Shown one piece after another: positions 54,421 to 64,000 of a DNA stretch of 64,000 bases. Within the stretch, counting starts at the first letter, position 1, and each line of letters begins with the position of its first letter. This stretch comes from Platanthera guangdongensis (Eukaryota; Streptophyta; Magnoliopsida; Asparagales; Orchidaceae): assembly GCA_039583875.1 (NCBI GenBank), contig CM077162.1, positions 168,597,220 through 168,661,219 of the forward strand, in the 5' to 3' direction. Position numbers and translations under genes: made by a program. The notes beneath the pieces are model-generated. The model was not told the origin of the DNA, did not search any database, and saw only the letters and a list, made by a program, of their open reading frames with translations.

Positions 54421-55063
54421 TGCTTTATCTATAAAAGAACATCAATCAATGGATCCACTATATTCTCTTCAGACGGTACTTTGCATATGCTCACATCTCC
54501 TCGATCAATAATATCTTCAATAAGATGGAACTGCTAAAGTATGTGCCTGGAGCGCTGATGAGATCTAGGTTTTTTAGCCTGTGCAATAACATCGTTGTTG
54601 TCATAGTAAAAAGTTACCAGATCAATAATGTTAGGAACTACATCAAGCTCCTCGATGAATTTCCTAATCCACACAACCTCCTTCGTCGTAATTGCAGTAG
54701 CGATAAACTCTTCTAGCCCATTGCTCCTCCAATCAGGTAAAATATAAGACCTAACTTAAACTTTGAGTCATCCATATCAGTTTGGAATCTAACCTCACCT
54801 AGAATTTTTTGATTGCATCCTTAGTCCTTCTCAAGTAATTTAGGATATTCTTGACTACTGTCTAATGACCATCACTGGGATCAGACTAATATCTGCTACT
54901 CATGCTCAAAGCATATAAGACATTATGTCTAGTACATACAATTACATAAATGAATGATCCAATTATAGAATTATATGTAATCAACTTCATATGGTCATTA
55001 TCTTACAAAGATTTAAGACATTGGTCCTTATAGAGACTCACACCATGTGACATAGGTAAGAAT
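54420..55063 (-). pseudogene. Copia-H: decayed RT end and RNase H
   Basis: Minus-strand reading gives, in several frames, LPMSHGVSL, the motif around SIIGSFIYVIVCTRHNVLYALSMSSRYQSDPS, NILNYLRRTKD, then KEVVWIRKFIEELDVVPNI, YYDNNDVIAQAKKPRSHQRS and IIDRGDVSICKVPSEEN. These are the copia RT tail and RNase H of an Ale/Tork-type lineage distinct from the Sireviruses here. Stops and shifts are frequent, so it is old. It is cut at 55064 by a Cassandra-like repeat. Confidence 0.78.
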
Positions 55064-55615
55064 TGTAATGGCCTCCCTAGCCCTTGGCTATAAAGGACGG
55101 CTGCCGGCACCACCAGCACCACGTTCCAAATTGTTCAGCCTCAAATAGTCTGTAGAACAGGCACTCCAACCCCTGTCCATCCACAAGTGAGTTGTTAGAA
55201 GCCGCAACCTCCCTTTGATGAGAAATAACCCAGTTAAGCGCCCCTACGTGGACATCCCAGGAGGTCACCCATACCTGAACTACTCTAGCCCGAGCAGCTT
55301 AACAATAAATTTATTTCACTTCTCATCACCAATTGAGCTTTTTTTGTAAAGGTCTCCCCAACCTATAGCTCGAAAGGATGACAACCGACACCCCAACACT
55401 ATTCTCGAAATAGTTCAACCTTAAATAGTTTGTAGACAATGCACCATAACCCCTGTCCATCCTACTACCAGGTTGTTGGTGTCCACAACCTCCCTTTAAT
55501 GAGAAATTATCCAATTAATCACCCCTACGTGGACTTCCCAAGAGGTCACTCATCGCAGGACTACTCCCATCTGATCATGCTTAACTATAAAGTTCTTTCA
55601 CTTCTCATCACTAAT
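55064..55615 (-). repeat. Two Cassandra-like LTR units in tandem, minus strand, with 5S rDNA core
   Basis: Units start TGTAATGGCCTCCC (55064) and TGTAAAGGTCTCCCC (55345), about 282 bp apart. Each contains, in reverse, the 5S rRNA internal-promoter region: GAGGTCACCCAT (complement of ATGGGTGACCTC, box C) near 55255 and 55540, and GCTTAAC (complement of GTTAAGC, box A) near 55300 and 55590. A 5S-derived LTR defines Cassandra TRIM elements. They encode no protein. Confidence 0.8.
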
Positions 55616-55957
55616 TGAGTTGTCGTTCTGGGATGGGTGACCTCCTAGGAAGTCCCCGTAGGGGTGCTTAACTGTATCACTTCTCATCGAAGGGAGTTTG
55701 CGCCCTCCAACAACCAGCCAGTGGGACTAGAGTGGGGTTGGGGTGTACAGTCTGCAAATATGTTGAGATTGAACCCTTTCTAGCTAGACGTTGGGGGTGC
55801 CAGCGGTCGTCCTTTTGAACCATATGCTGGGGAGGTCATTACAAAAAAAGTGCAGCATAATTGGTAATGAGAAATGAAAGAACTTTATAGTTAAGCATGC
55901 TCAGATGAAAGTATTTTTGGAATGGGTAACCACCTGTGAAGTCCCCATAGGGTCGCT
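55616..55957 (+). repeat. Cassandra-like units in plus orientation (third, and the first part of the fourth)
   Basis: The third unit joins the minus pair head-on, starting within its 5S part (GGGATGGGTGACCTCC at 55630), and ends GAGGTCATTACA near 55851. The fourth begins TGCAGCATAATTGG and shows TAGTTAAGCATGCTC and GGAATGGGTAACCACC (decayed box C) before being split at 55957 by the solo LTR. Unit spacing is about 287 bp. Confidence 0.78.
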
Positions 55958-56284
55958 TGTTGGGTATTGCATCCACAATAGCCCAAAATTATATGAAGCC
56001 ACCCTTAAACTAAGATGAATTAAGTTTGTATTTGATACTCCTTTTCTTAAGTGTTTACATGACTTAATTGCTAAGTGTAGACCAATGTCAGTCTACAATG
56101 ATTCTCTAAACACAGGACAATACAATGTAATCCCTCATTGTGTGATCCATGGTGTTGACTTATGTGTATCCTCTCTATTGGGACATACTTCCTTTTCAAG
56201 CACTAAGGGCAAGAGAAAAGTTGGATGCTGATTTTTTATGAAGAATTAAGATTTTAAGTTTTCAGAAAAAGTCCAAGTCTTTTT

Positions 56285-56925
56285 CTCGAGTACTATATTT
56301 GTACTCGAGAAGGACTTATGATTATTCTCGAGTAAGACTTGTCTTCATTTCGAGTAACAGAAGTTGTTCTCAAGAAAGCATCTTGCTGTTCTCAAGAAAG
56401 GCTTTTGTTCTCGAGTAATATATGACATTTCTTCTCGGGATGTTTGTTTTCAGACAAATATTTTTCTAAGTCTTTTTCTCGAGAAGACCAATAATATTCT
56501 CCAGAAGACTATCTTCTTCTCTCGAGATGTAGAAGGTATTTGTCGAGACCCAGTGTACTTTTCTCGAGAACCAAACTTTTGTTCTCGGGATGACTATTTG
56601 TTCTCAAGTACAAGGATGTTACTTATCAAGAACAAAACATCATCATTCTCGAGTACTTCTTTTCATTCTTGACACTGCAGTTTTCCACCTCCACATATTT
56701 TTCTAAGTATTTTTCTGGAGACAACCTTTTGTTCTCGAGTACCAATATAATTCTTCTCGAGAACTATAAACTATTCTTCTCGAGTAATTTACTTCTTTCT
56801 CGAGAACGTTGTTTTATTTCTCCACATCAATTTTCTCTAAGTATTCTTCTCGAGAACTTCTATATTGTTCTCGAGTAACAGAATTCATTTTTTCTCGAGT
56901 AAAAGCCTTCTTCTTGAGAACACCA
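56285..56925 (+). repeat. TTCTCGAGAA/TA box array in family-4 LTR
   Basis: More than 25 CTCGAG-centred boxes or one-base variants (CTCAAG, TTCGAG, CTCGGG), e.g. starts at 56285, 56304, 56327, 56349, 56369, 56391 and 56410; steps are 19-23 bp. The array is repeated in the other family-4 LTR (62028-62670). The motif differs from GTGTCGACAC but keeps the TCGA core, the symmetry and the spacing. Confidence 0.92.
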
Positions 56926-57040
56926 GTTCTAATTTTTCTGAAAATTGCAAGTCTAGATAGATGTTTATTTCAAACATCATTAAAGCGTGATTGGTCCATG
57001 TGGATGTCATTAATGTTGATTATGACCGTTAGGGTATTCC

Positions 57041-57049
57041 TATAAAAGG
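57041..57049 (+). promoter_or_regulatory. Putative TATA box of family-4 solo LTR
   Basis: TATAAAAGG about 115 bp after the last box; matched by TATAAAAGG at 62785-62793 in the other copy. Box array then TATA is the common order in these LTRs. Confidence 0.6.
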
Positions 57050-57772
57050 TCTTGTCATTTTCGACTAACCCTAAGAAGATTTTAAGAAGAATTTCAGCCG
57101 CCGCAAGAAGAAATTCCACGTTTTCTGAATCTGATTTTTATTTCCAAATCGAGAGCCTCAGATCTTCTTTTTCATCGCCTAAGCGCTTCCAATTCAGACA
57201 GATTTAGAGAAGTTGATTCATAGATCGAGTTTCTTTTAAACGACAGATCTTCTACTTGATCGCGTGAGTCCAGAGATTTTCAGATCCAGAGATTGTCGAT
57301 TCTTCTTCAACAAATTCTACTAAAGCCGCAAAGCTCAAAGAAAGAAGAATAAGTAGAAGGATTCCAGATCTGAGAATAAATTACTGTTTGTATTTGCTAT
57401 TTCATTTTATTCTTGTATGAGATCTTTCTCCGAGTTGTCGGAGTTGTTTTCTCTGGGTTATTGTAGGAAGTTCAATCTTCCGAGTGTAGATCCAGATTTA
57501 GGATCGAGTTGTAGGAACGTTGTTCCGAGGAGTAGGATTGGTTTCAATCCAAGATTAGTGGAGTAGCCGAGTCTAGTGCTTTGCTAAATCAGTGAGTGGA
57601 AAGTGGATGTACCCAAGGTTGGGTAACCACTATAATTCTTGTTGTCGTCTGTGATTGCTTGGTTTGATTCTCTGTGCATAGATCGTTAAAGTTTTTATTC
57701 TGCAAAAAGACGCACAACTCACCTATTCACCCCCTCTAGGTTATTTAGGTAAGAAAACTTAAAACATTTTCA

Positions 57773-58258
57773 GCGCTTAACTGGATCACTTCTCATCGAA
57801 GGGAGGTTACGACTTCCAACAACCCACATGTGGATGGGGAGGGGTTAGTGTGCATATTCTGCAGACTATTTGAGGTGAAACAATTTCGAGCGTGGTGCTG
57901 GGGGTGCTGACGGTTGTCCTTTCAAGCTGTGGGCTGGGGAGGCCATTACAAAAAAGTGCACCCTAACATCTCATCACCAATTGAGAAGTGAAAGAACTTT
58001 ATAGTTAAGCTTGCTTGGGCTGGAGTATTCCTGGGATGGGTGACCTCTTGGGAGGTCCCCATTGGGGCGCTTAACTGGATCACTTCTCATCGAAGGGAGG
58101 TTGTGACTTCCAACAACCCGCATGTGGAAAGAGAGGGGTTTGGGTGCATGGTCTATGGACAATTTGAGGTTGAACACTTTTAAGTGTGGTGCTGGGGGTG
58201 CTGACGATCATCCTTTCGAGCCATATTCTAGGTAGGATGTTATAAATGGCATCAGAGG
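57773..58258 (+). repeat. Cassandra-like units: end of fourth, complete fifth, and primer-like site
   Basis: The fourth unit resumes after the solo LTR and ends GGCCATTACA near 57950. The fifth starts about 57958 and carries the best-kept 5S core: TAGTTAAGCTTGCTTGGGC (box A, 57992) and GGGATGGGTGACCTCTTGGG (box C, 58032). It ends GGATGTTATA, followed at 58244-58258 by AATGGCATCAGAGGC, one base off the tRNA-Met primer site TGGTATCAGA, which supports its being an LTR rather than a 5S gene. 58259-58449 has no recognisable feature. Confidence 0.82.
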
Positions 58259-58449
58259 CAAAAAACAGTCCAGATTTATAAAAATCATCACAGGCGGTCT
58301 ACCATTGTACAATAAGTAGTCCATAGACAAGCTATGCAACAGAAGCGTGGCGGACCATAACATAATCATGATGAAATACCACAGAAATTTCGGCAAAATA
58401 AAACCCAACTATTCTGAGTCTTTAACCTAGTACATAACCTTTAGTATAG

Positions 58450-59457
58450 ATAAAGAGTTTTATACCACGGTGTGCCAAAGACCATAGTTTTTGATCAGGA
58501 TCATTGATTCACCTTCAATGAGCGGGAAAGTGTTGAAGCACATTTGGGAACCAGATTGGCATTTAGCACAACATTTCACCCCTAGACGGATGGGAAAACA
58601 AATCGCATAAATCAGACGTTGGATGATTTTCTCCGGTTATGCATGGTGGACAAAAGGAGCTTTGGTTTCCGTAACTACAATTGGTGGAATTCTCTTACAA
58701 CAACACATATTAGGCATGTATTGGCATGGCCCGTATGAATCCTTGTACGGTCACAAATGCCAAAATCCACTCTTTTGGGCCTAGGATGAGAATCCAAGAG
58801 CATTGGGGCCTATTTTCATGGAGAATGTCACAGAGATTGTTTAGATGGTGTAGGAGAGGCCGTGTGGGGCTCAGTACTGGTAGGCTAAGTAATACGTCGC
58901 CCATCATTGGTATGTTGAGCTTGCAGTTCGTGATAAAGTATACTTGAAGATCCGCCCTCTCCATGGAGTATCATGACTATGCCTCCAACGAAAGTTGAGC
59001 CCAAGATACATTGGGTCATATACCATCACAGAGTGGATTGGTGAAGTGGCGTTTAGGTTAGATCTACCACTGGAGCTACATTCGCTACATGACGTAATTC
59101 ACGTCTCCTCGTCGAGGCATGCTCTACTATGCCCTGAGCATATTATTCAAGAGACCCCCAAATCGGTAGAGTATGACCGATCAGTATCCCTCAAGCCGAT
59201 GCGGATCATGGATACCGAGACAAAGGTCCTGCGAAGAAAAAGGGTTCCACTTATCTTAGTATATTGGGATTATTACAGGACTGAGGAATCTACTTGGGAA
59301 GCCAAAGATTAGATGCGAGAACTCTACCCCGATCTCTGTACGTCAGGTAACACAATTTGTATACATCTTATTTGAAGCATGTTAACAATTCCTTTTTGGA
59401 AACACTATGACCCAATCAAATTTTTGGGGACGAAAATTTTGTTAGAATTTTTGAACT
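58450..59457 (+). pseudogene. Decayed gypsy integrase and chromodomain-like tail
   Basis: YHGVPKTIVFDQD (second Asp region) at about 58467, FSTTFHP near 58565 where the family has HPQTDGQTE, ESLYGHKCQNP near 58735, then the open piece 58995-59312 with SPRYIGSYTITEWIGEVAFRLDLP, HDVIHVSSSRH and ILVYWDYYRTEESTWEAKD. Several stops precede 58995. The tail AATTTTTGGGGACGAAAATT (about 59418) is the usual end of Tekay-type elements just before the LTR. It is an older relative of gypsy-A/B. Confidence 0.82.
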
Positions 59458-59478
59458 TGTAACATCCCAATTCAGCCT
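59458..59478 (+). repeat. Start of the 3' LTR of the decayed gypsy, cut after 21 bp
   Basis: TGTAACATCCCAATTCAGCC matches the TGTAACAcCCC start of gypsy LTRs and follows the GGGGACGAAAATT tail. The next element begins at 59479, so the rest of this LTR should lie right of the window. Confidence 0.6.
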
Positions 59479-61004
59479 TGTTGGATCCCTAGTTGGATTT
59501 AGGATAGCTTCACTAATTTGGATAATTGACCCCACCATGTATAACCAGGGTCATGTCATTGTGTCCTATAGTTTAGGCTAAGTCCTTAGTATCAACCACA
59601 CATGGAACCGCCAACAGAAGACTGCAGAAGACTCAGACTTAGAAGAAAATCAGTTCAAAAAAATGAGTTCGATGTTCATCGAACTCAGCTCGACGAAAGT
59701 CGTGCTCCGCTAGACGAACTCAGAGTCAATTCTCTAGTTGAGCTCGACGATATTTGAGCTCAGGTTGACGAATTCTGGGTGATCAACTTCAACACTTTAA
59801 GTCCAGAATCTTTCTCTGAACTCAGGTCGACGAAGTTATATTATCAACTCGACGAACCTGTACCAAATCATTGGCAAACTTTCCACAGAAAGTTGTTAGC
59901 TGATCTCAAGTCGACGAACTTGGTTCTCAGGTCGACGAACATGATTTCTCTGGTCGACGATCTTTGGACTCAAGTTGACGAAATCTGTTCTTTGCTCGAT
60001 GAATTCTGTGCAGTTGCAGACTTGGAATTTTCCCTCATTTTGTCCTTATTCTCTTGCAGTAATTCCTGAATAATCAATATGTACATTCTCTGAATATAGC
60101 CGTTAGTGGCAGCATTGATTATGGTATTCATCAGGAATATTACTTACCGTTTTTAGTGGGACAGTTGGGGAAATCCATTAATGTTAATATTCTCTCGAGG
60201 CGCATTTCCATTCTCCATGCAGTCAGCATTCAATGCAGATAATTCAAATTTAAAGGAGAAATTAGACAGAGATATATAAAAAGTGATTTTTCTCTTTCAG
60301 TCGACAACAAATAACAGGAATAGCAGAACACACAGAGAAGAAGACAGGTACCAAAATTATTCAAGAAAAGGCTCTGACTGTCTTCATCAAGTGTTCTTCC
60401 TCCAGCAAGTTAAAAAGAGACAATCAACTTCTATCTGTCTACAACTTCCTGGAGATCTTTTTTAGAAGACCTACACCCTGAAGCAAAGCTCCAATCTTCC
60501 TGAACAATTCAATATCTCAGGGGGAGCTTTGACAACATCAAGATCCACTAGTCTTCTCAGTTGTTTTGAGGAAGAGAAGACATCATAAATCTCTCACCCC
60601 CTCTCTGTACAAAGGGTTCTTTAACTCTCTTCAAAAGTTATTCCTTGGTTGCAAGTCTCCTGATCAAAAGACTTGAGTTGGTTTTTGAGTACCTGATCAA
60701 AAGCTCAAAGGTGGTAGTCACCTGATCAAAACCTATAGTGGATTCCTACCAGGGTGGTAGAAGAGTGGATTTACCCAGGTTAGGGAACCACTATAAAATT
60801 CTTGTGTCATCTGGTTGCTCATATTCTCTTTTATTCTTAATGTGGTTGTGATAGATAGAATATATTAGGCTGTTGTTCTATTTTTTATATATTATTGGTA
60901 TCACTTATTTTCAATATGATATAAAAACTTAAAACAACCAAAATTTTTAATTACTCTATTCACCCCCCTCCTCTCGAGTAAATCAGGTCTAACCCCTCCA
61001 TTCA
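59479..61004 (+). repeat. Family-G 5' LTR (1526 bp)
   Basis: TGTTGGATCCCTAG to CCCCTCCATTCA followed by ATTGGTATCAGAGCAG. Boxes of the TCGACGA type lie at 59668-60005 (e.g. CTCGACGAAAGT, GGTCGACGAACTTG). The end part (60480-60800) matches the copia-F LTR: GATCAAAAGCTC repeats, GTGGTAGAAGAGTGGAT and the hairpin block. Family G is therefore a close relative of F. The start position is inferred from TGTTGG and from the length similarity to F. Confidence 0.75.
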
Positions 61005-61111
61005 ATTGGTATCAGAGCAGTATTTTATTGGTTGTACAAGCTAACCCTTGAACCAAAAGATCCTTTGTTAGATCTGATCCTTAATTCTCTAAGGTTTATT
61101 CATTTTACAGC

Positions 61112-61395
61112 ATGGCACAGAATAAGGATTATGTAAGCACCAGACCTCCAGTGTGCAACTTGAATAAGTTTGCCATCAGGAAGGCAAGAACCAAACTTTA
61201 TATAAATTACATTGATGAGTACATATACAATCTATTTTGACAAGTCCTCAACCAACAACATCTACATCTACATCAACATTAAGCACACATACTATTCCAC
61301 CACCTGAGTGGACAGAATCTCAGAAGAAGGCCAAGATTGTTGATGCAAAGGCCATGAATATTCTGGCTTAGACTATATCTGATGACATATACATA
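61112..61395 (+). pseudogene. Family-G gag, N-terminal fragment
   Basis: ATG at 61112 gives MAQNKDYVSTRPPVCNLNKF, nearly the same as copia-F gag, then a TGA near 61238. A second stretch reads KAKIVDAKAMNIL and ends at a TAG near 61370. The gag core after this point is gone. About 95 codons remain of some 520. Confidence 0.85.
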
Positions 61396-61520
61396 GACCT
61401 CCTAAGTACTTTCCCAAGCCATTCAGTTATCAGAAGAGACAACAGGACAAGAAAAAGAGACAACGAAAGCAACATTCACAGGATCAGTAAACTGAAGAAG
61501 ATGGAAGTTCATTTTTGAAA
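61396..61520 (+). pseudogene. Env-like C-terminal fragment
   Basis: PPKYFPKPFSYQKRQQDKKKRQR, the counterpart of NKYFPKPYHYFERQK at the end of copia-1's env-like protein, in a different frame from the gag fragment. It shows that pol and most of env were removed in one deletion of many kilobases. 61521-61685 is 3' untranslated sequence. Confidence 0.75.
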
Positions 61521-61685
61521 TTGTAGAATTTAATTCTCTTAGACAATTTTCTACTTATATGAACTTCTAATTCTGATCTAATTTTTACATATTATTGCAT
61601 TTCTCTAAATTTTCATGCTATTAGTATCTTTATGTGTTTTTCTCTTAATGTAATTCACCTTATTGTAGAGGGTTCTGACTTCTAC

Positions 61686-61699
61686 AAATAGGGGGAGAT
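61686..61699 (+). other. Polypurine tract before the family-4 LTR
   Basis: AAATAGGGGGAGAT, identical to copia-1's, directly before TGTTGGGTATTGC. Confidence 0.9.
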
Positions 61700-62955
61700 T
61701 GTTGGGTATTGCATCCACAATAGCACAGATTTGTATGAAGTCACCTTTAAACTAAGATGAATTAATTTTGTATTTGATGCTCCTTTTGTTAAGTGTTTAC
61801 AGGACTTAATTGCTAAGTGTAGATCAATGTCAGTCAACAATGAATCTCCAAACACTGGACCATACAATGTAATCCCTCATTGTGTGATCCATGGTGTTGA
61901 CTCATGTGTAGCCTCTCTATTGGGACACACTTCCTTTTCAAGCACTAAGGGCAAGAGAAAAGATGGATGCTGGTTTTTTATGAAGAATGAAGATTTTAAG
62001 TTTTCAGAAAAAGTCCAAGTCTTTTTCTCAAGTACTATATTTGTACTCGAGAAGGACTTATGATTATTCTCGAGTAAGACTTGTCTTCATTTCGAGTAAC
62101 ATAAGTTATTCTCGAGAAAGCTTCTTGTTGTTCTCGAGAAAGGCTTTTGTTCTCGAGTAATATATGGCATTACGTCTCGGGATGTTTGTTTTCCAGACAA
62201 ATATTTTTCTAAGTCTTTTTCTCAAGAAAAGCAATAATATTCTCGAGAAGACTATCTTCTTTTCTCGAGATGCAGAGGTTATTTATCGAGACCCAGTGTT
62301 CTTTTCTCGAGAGCAAAACTTTTGTTCTCGGGATGACTATTTGTTCTCCAGTACCAGGATGTTTCTTCTCAAGAACAAAACATCATCTTTCTCGAGTACA
62401 TCTTTTCATTCTCGACACTGCAGCTTTCCACCTCCACATATTTTTCTAAGTATTTTTCTCGAGATAGCCTTTTGTTCTCGAGTACCAAAATAATTCTTCT
62501 CGAGAACTATAAACTATTCTTCTCGAGTAATTTACTTCTTTCTCGAGAACGTTGTTTTCTTTCTCCACATCAATTTTCTCTAAGTCTTCTTCTCGAGAAC
62601 TTTTGTATTGTTCTCGAGTAACAGAATTCATTTGTTCTCGAGTAAAGGCCTTCCTCTCCAGAACTCTCGTTTTGATATTTCTGAAAATTTCTAAGCCTAG
62701 ATAGATGGTTATTTCAAACATCATTAATGCGTGATTGGTCCACGTGGATGTCATTAATGCTGATTATGACCGTTAGGGTAATCTTATAAAAGGTCTTGTC
62801 ATTTTCGACTAACCCTAAGAAGATTTTAAGAAGAATTTCAGCCGCTGAAGAAGAAATTCCAAGTTTTCTGAATCCGATTTTTATTTCCAAATCAAGAGAC
62901 GCAGATCTTCTTCTTCATCGCCTAAGTGCTTTCGATCAGACAGATTCAGAGAAGT
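61700..62955 (+). repeat. Family-4 3' LTR, first 1256 bp (interrupted)
   Basis: Homologous to the solo LTR 55958-57214 with scattered changes. CTCGAG box array at 62028-62670 and TATAAAAGG at 62785-62793. It is interrupted at 62956, so the last ~560 bp should lie right of the window after the inserted element. The 5 bases before the break, GAAGT, are the expected target duplication. Confidence 0.9.
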
Positions 62956-64000
62956 TGAAAGATATGGTACCTAAACACCTAGAGGGGGGGGGGTGAATAG
63001 GTGACCTAAACCTTTTTAAAACTTTGTTGGCAGCAAAACAGTTATCTCACAGATTTCTACAGCTAACAGCAATAACAAAATATAAACTGCTAATCCACAG
63101 CACAGCACAGCACAGCAGACACACAAATTTATAGTGGTTCCCCAATCTTTGGGTACATCCACTTTCCCCCTTCGCCTATCTAGCAGTGTACTAGATTCGG
63201 CCAAACTTCTCCACTATCTCAGAACCCAACTAGGTTCCTACACCTCAGGCCCAAAGCCTTACACTCAGCCACCAAGGCCTACACTCAGCCACCCAGGCCT
63301 ACACTCAGCCAATCAAGGCCTACACTCAGCCAATTAAGGCCTACACTCAGAGTTCTTGAACTCCTACACTCAGGCAACCAAGCCCTACCCTCAGCCTTTA
63401 TAATATAGGCTTACAATTCACTCAGATCCAATGGATCCTACAAGTTAAAATTGAATTACAATAACTAACTCTATAACTCAGAAAATAAGAGAGGAGTTGA
63501 GAGTTTCTTGAAGAGTTCTTGGAAGAACTTAGCTAGATCCAAACTGACTTAGCTTCCTTCAAAGCTTCTTGAGTAGAACTGAATTAGTCTGAATCCTCTG
63601 CAGTTGATCCTTGACCTCTGCTTCTTGAGATCCAGATGATTCTGAATCCTTCTTCTCAGCCTTAGTTCCAAAGACTGAATTCTTGATTGGAGCTCTCTCT
63701 CTCCAACTTCTTAGATCTGCAGTTGGACTGCCAGATCTTCTTGTGTTGATACTCTGTGTACCACTTTTCTGATTACTTGAATAATCTGATCAATTACTTC
63801 AAATAGTTTCAACAACAGTTTCTGTAAACTGTGAGTGCCTATTTATAGGCATTCTTCATGGTAACCGGCTGGTCCGGTTCATAACAGACTTCTGACTTCC
63901 CTGACAGTTGCTGTAGACTGGCTGGATCGGCAGCTGTCATGTCAACCAGTCACTTCTTGAAATTCTCTAACTGTCAGATAGTGTCGAGACTTTCTGTTCT
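62956..64000 (-). repeat. Copia-1-family LTR in inverted orientation (3' end first), continues off the window
   Basis: Starts (plus view) TGAAAGATATGGTACC, the complement of the copia-1 LTR end, and follows that LTR through the G-run, hairpin block (63129-63164), minisatellite (63245-63400), TATA box (about 63840) and the first boxes (GTGTCGAGAC at 63981). Its 3' end abuts the family-4 LTR with no primer site, so it is a 3' LTR of a minus-strand element lying to the right, or a solo LTR. Confidence 0.93.

Larger units (their letters stand above)
55958..57772 (+). repeat. Solo LTR of copia family 4 (1815 bp)
   Basis: TGTTGGGTATTGCATCC to AAACATTTTCA, the full LTR length with no internal domain. 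Flanks TCGCT and GCGCT form a 5-bp duplication with one change, and the Cassandra unit continues on both sides (GGGTCGCT / GCGCTTAACTGG). It is homologous over 1.25 kb to the LTR at 61700. Solo LTRs arise by recombination between the two LTRs of one element. Confidence 0.92.
59479..64000 (+). mobile_element. Chimeric deletion-derivative copia (G 5' LTR and gag; family-4 env tail and 3' LTR), with a nested LTR
   Basis: 5' LTR of family G (59479-61004), primer site (61005-61020), gag start (61112), then a jump near 61395 to the env-like C-terminus, polypurine tract (61686-61699) and a 3' LTR of family 4 (61700-62955). That LTR is broken at 62956 by an inverted copia-1-type LTR. The two LTRs are of different families, so this is a recombinant, made either by template switching or by a deletion joining two adjacent elements. 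It encodes no enzymes. Confidence 0.75.

Noticed and set aside
57992..58055. A genuine 5S rRNA gene.
   Set aside because: Only the box A to box C part is similar, the 5' third is different, and the unit is embedded in a ~290-bp LTR-like repeat followed by a primer-binding site.
1..64000. Circular or terminally redundant molecule, since both ends match.
   Set aside because: The matching ends are LTRs in opposite orientation with different flanks, as expected for two separate insertions.

Overview
This window is a piece of a large, repeat-rich flowering-plant genome. I could identify no intact host gene. Nearly everything that can be classified is LTR retrotransposon: Ty1/copia elements of Sirevirus (Maximus/SIRE) type with an extra 'envelope-like' ORF after pol, Ty3/gypsy chromoviruses of Tekay and CRM type, and 5S-rDNA-derived repeats of the Cassandra TRIM type. 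The plant-type primer sites (TGGTATCAGA), polypurine tracts, 1-2 kb LTRs and CpG-to-TpG decay all fit a methylated plant genome. The species cannot be named from this sequence.

The left 38 kb is a nested stack. Copia-C (minus, about 18967-37814) carries three insertions: copia-E (plus, 10674-18966), gypsy-B (minus, 21289-30332, inside the C gag) and CRM-D (plus, 30816-36494, inside the C 5' LTR, with a perfect GCCCT target duplication). Copia-E's 5' LTR is cut by gypsy-A (minus, 7756-10673), and gypsy-A's gag is cut by copia-1 (plus, 1-7755). The outer halves of C, E and A lie beyond the left edge. From 37815 to 40540 there is unassigned DNA.

Copia-F (minus, 41460-53605) is a full-length element of about 12.1 kb, inserted in an older decayed region that includes a repeat array (40540-41130) and, further on, copia RNase H remains (54420-55063). 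Next come five 5S-derived Cassandra-like units (55064-58258) in both orientations, one split by a solo LTR of family '4' (55958-57772). A decayed gypsy integrase (58450-59457) follows, then a chimeric copia element (from 59479) with a family-G 5' LTR and gag fragment and a family-4 env tail and 3' LTR. A second copia-1-family LTR in inverted orientation (62956 to the end) interrupts that 3' LTR.

The most unusual signal is a shared regulatory architecture. Several LTR families carry dense arrays of short symmetrical boxes with a TCGA core (GTGTCGACAC in copia-1, TTCTCGAGAA in family 4, ATCGTCGAAC-type in F and G). They are spaced about 19-22 bp apart and sit upstream of a TATA box. In copia-1 and copia-F an array plus TATA box is repeated directly in front of the env-like gene, suggesting a second internal promoter. 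ATCGTCGA-type boxes also occur in the copia-C, copia-E and gypsy-A/B LTRs, and inside the gag-protease linker of copia-F. The env-like proteins show SV40-type basic nuclear-localisation motifs and no evident signal peptide or membrane segment. That fits a nuclear accessory protein better than an envelope.
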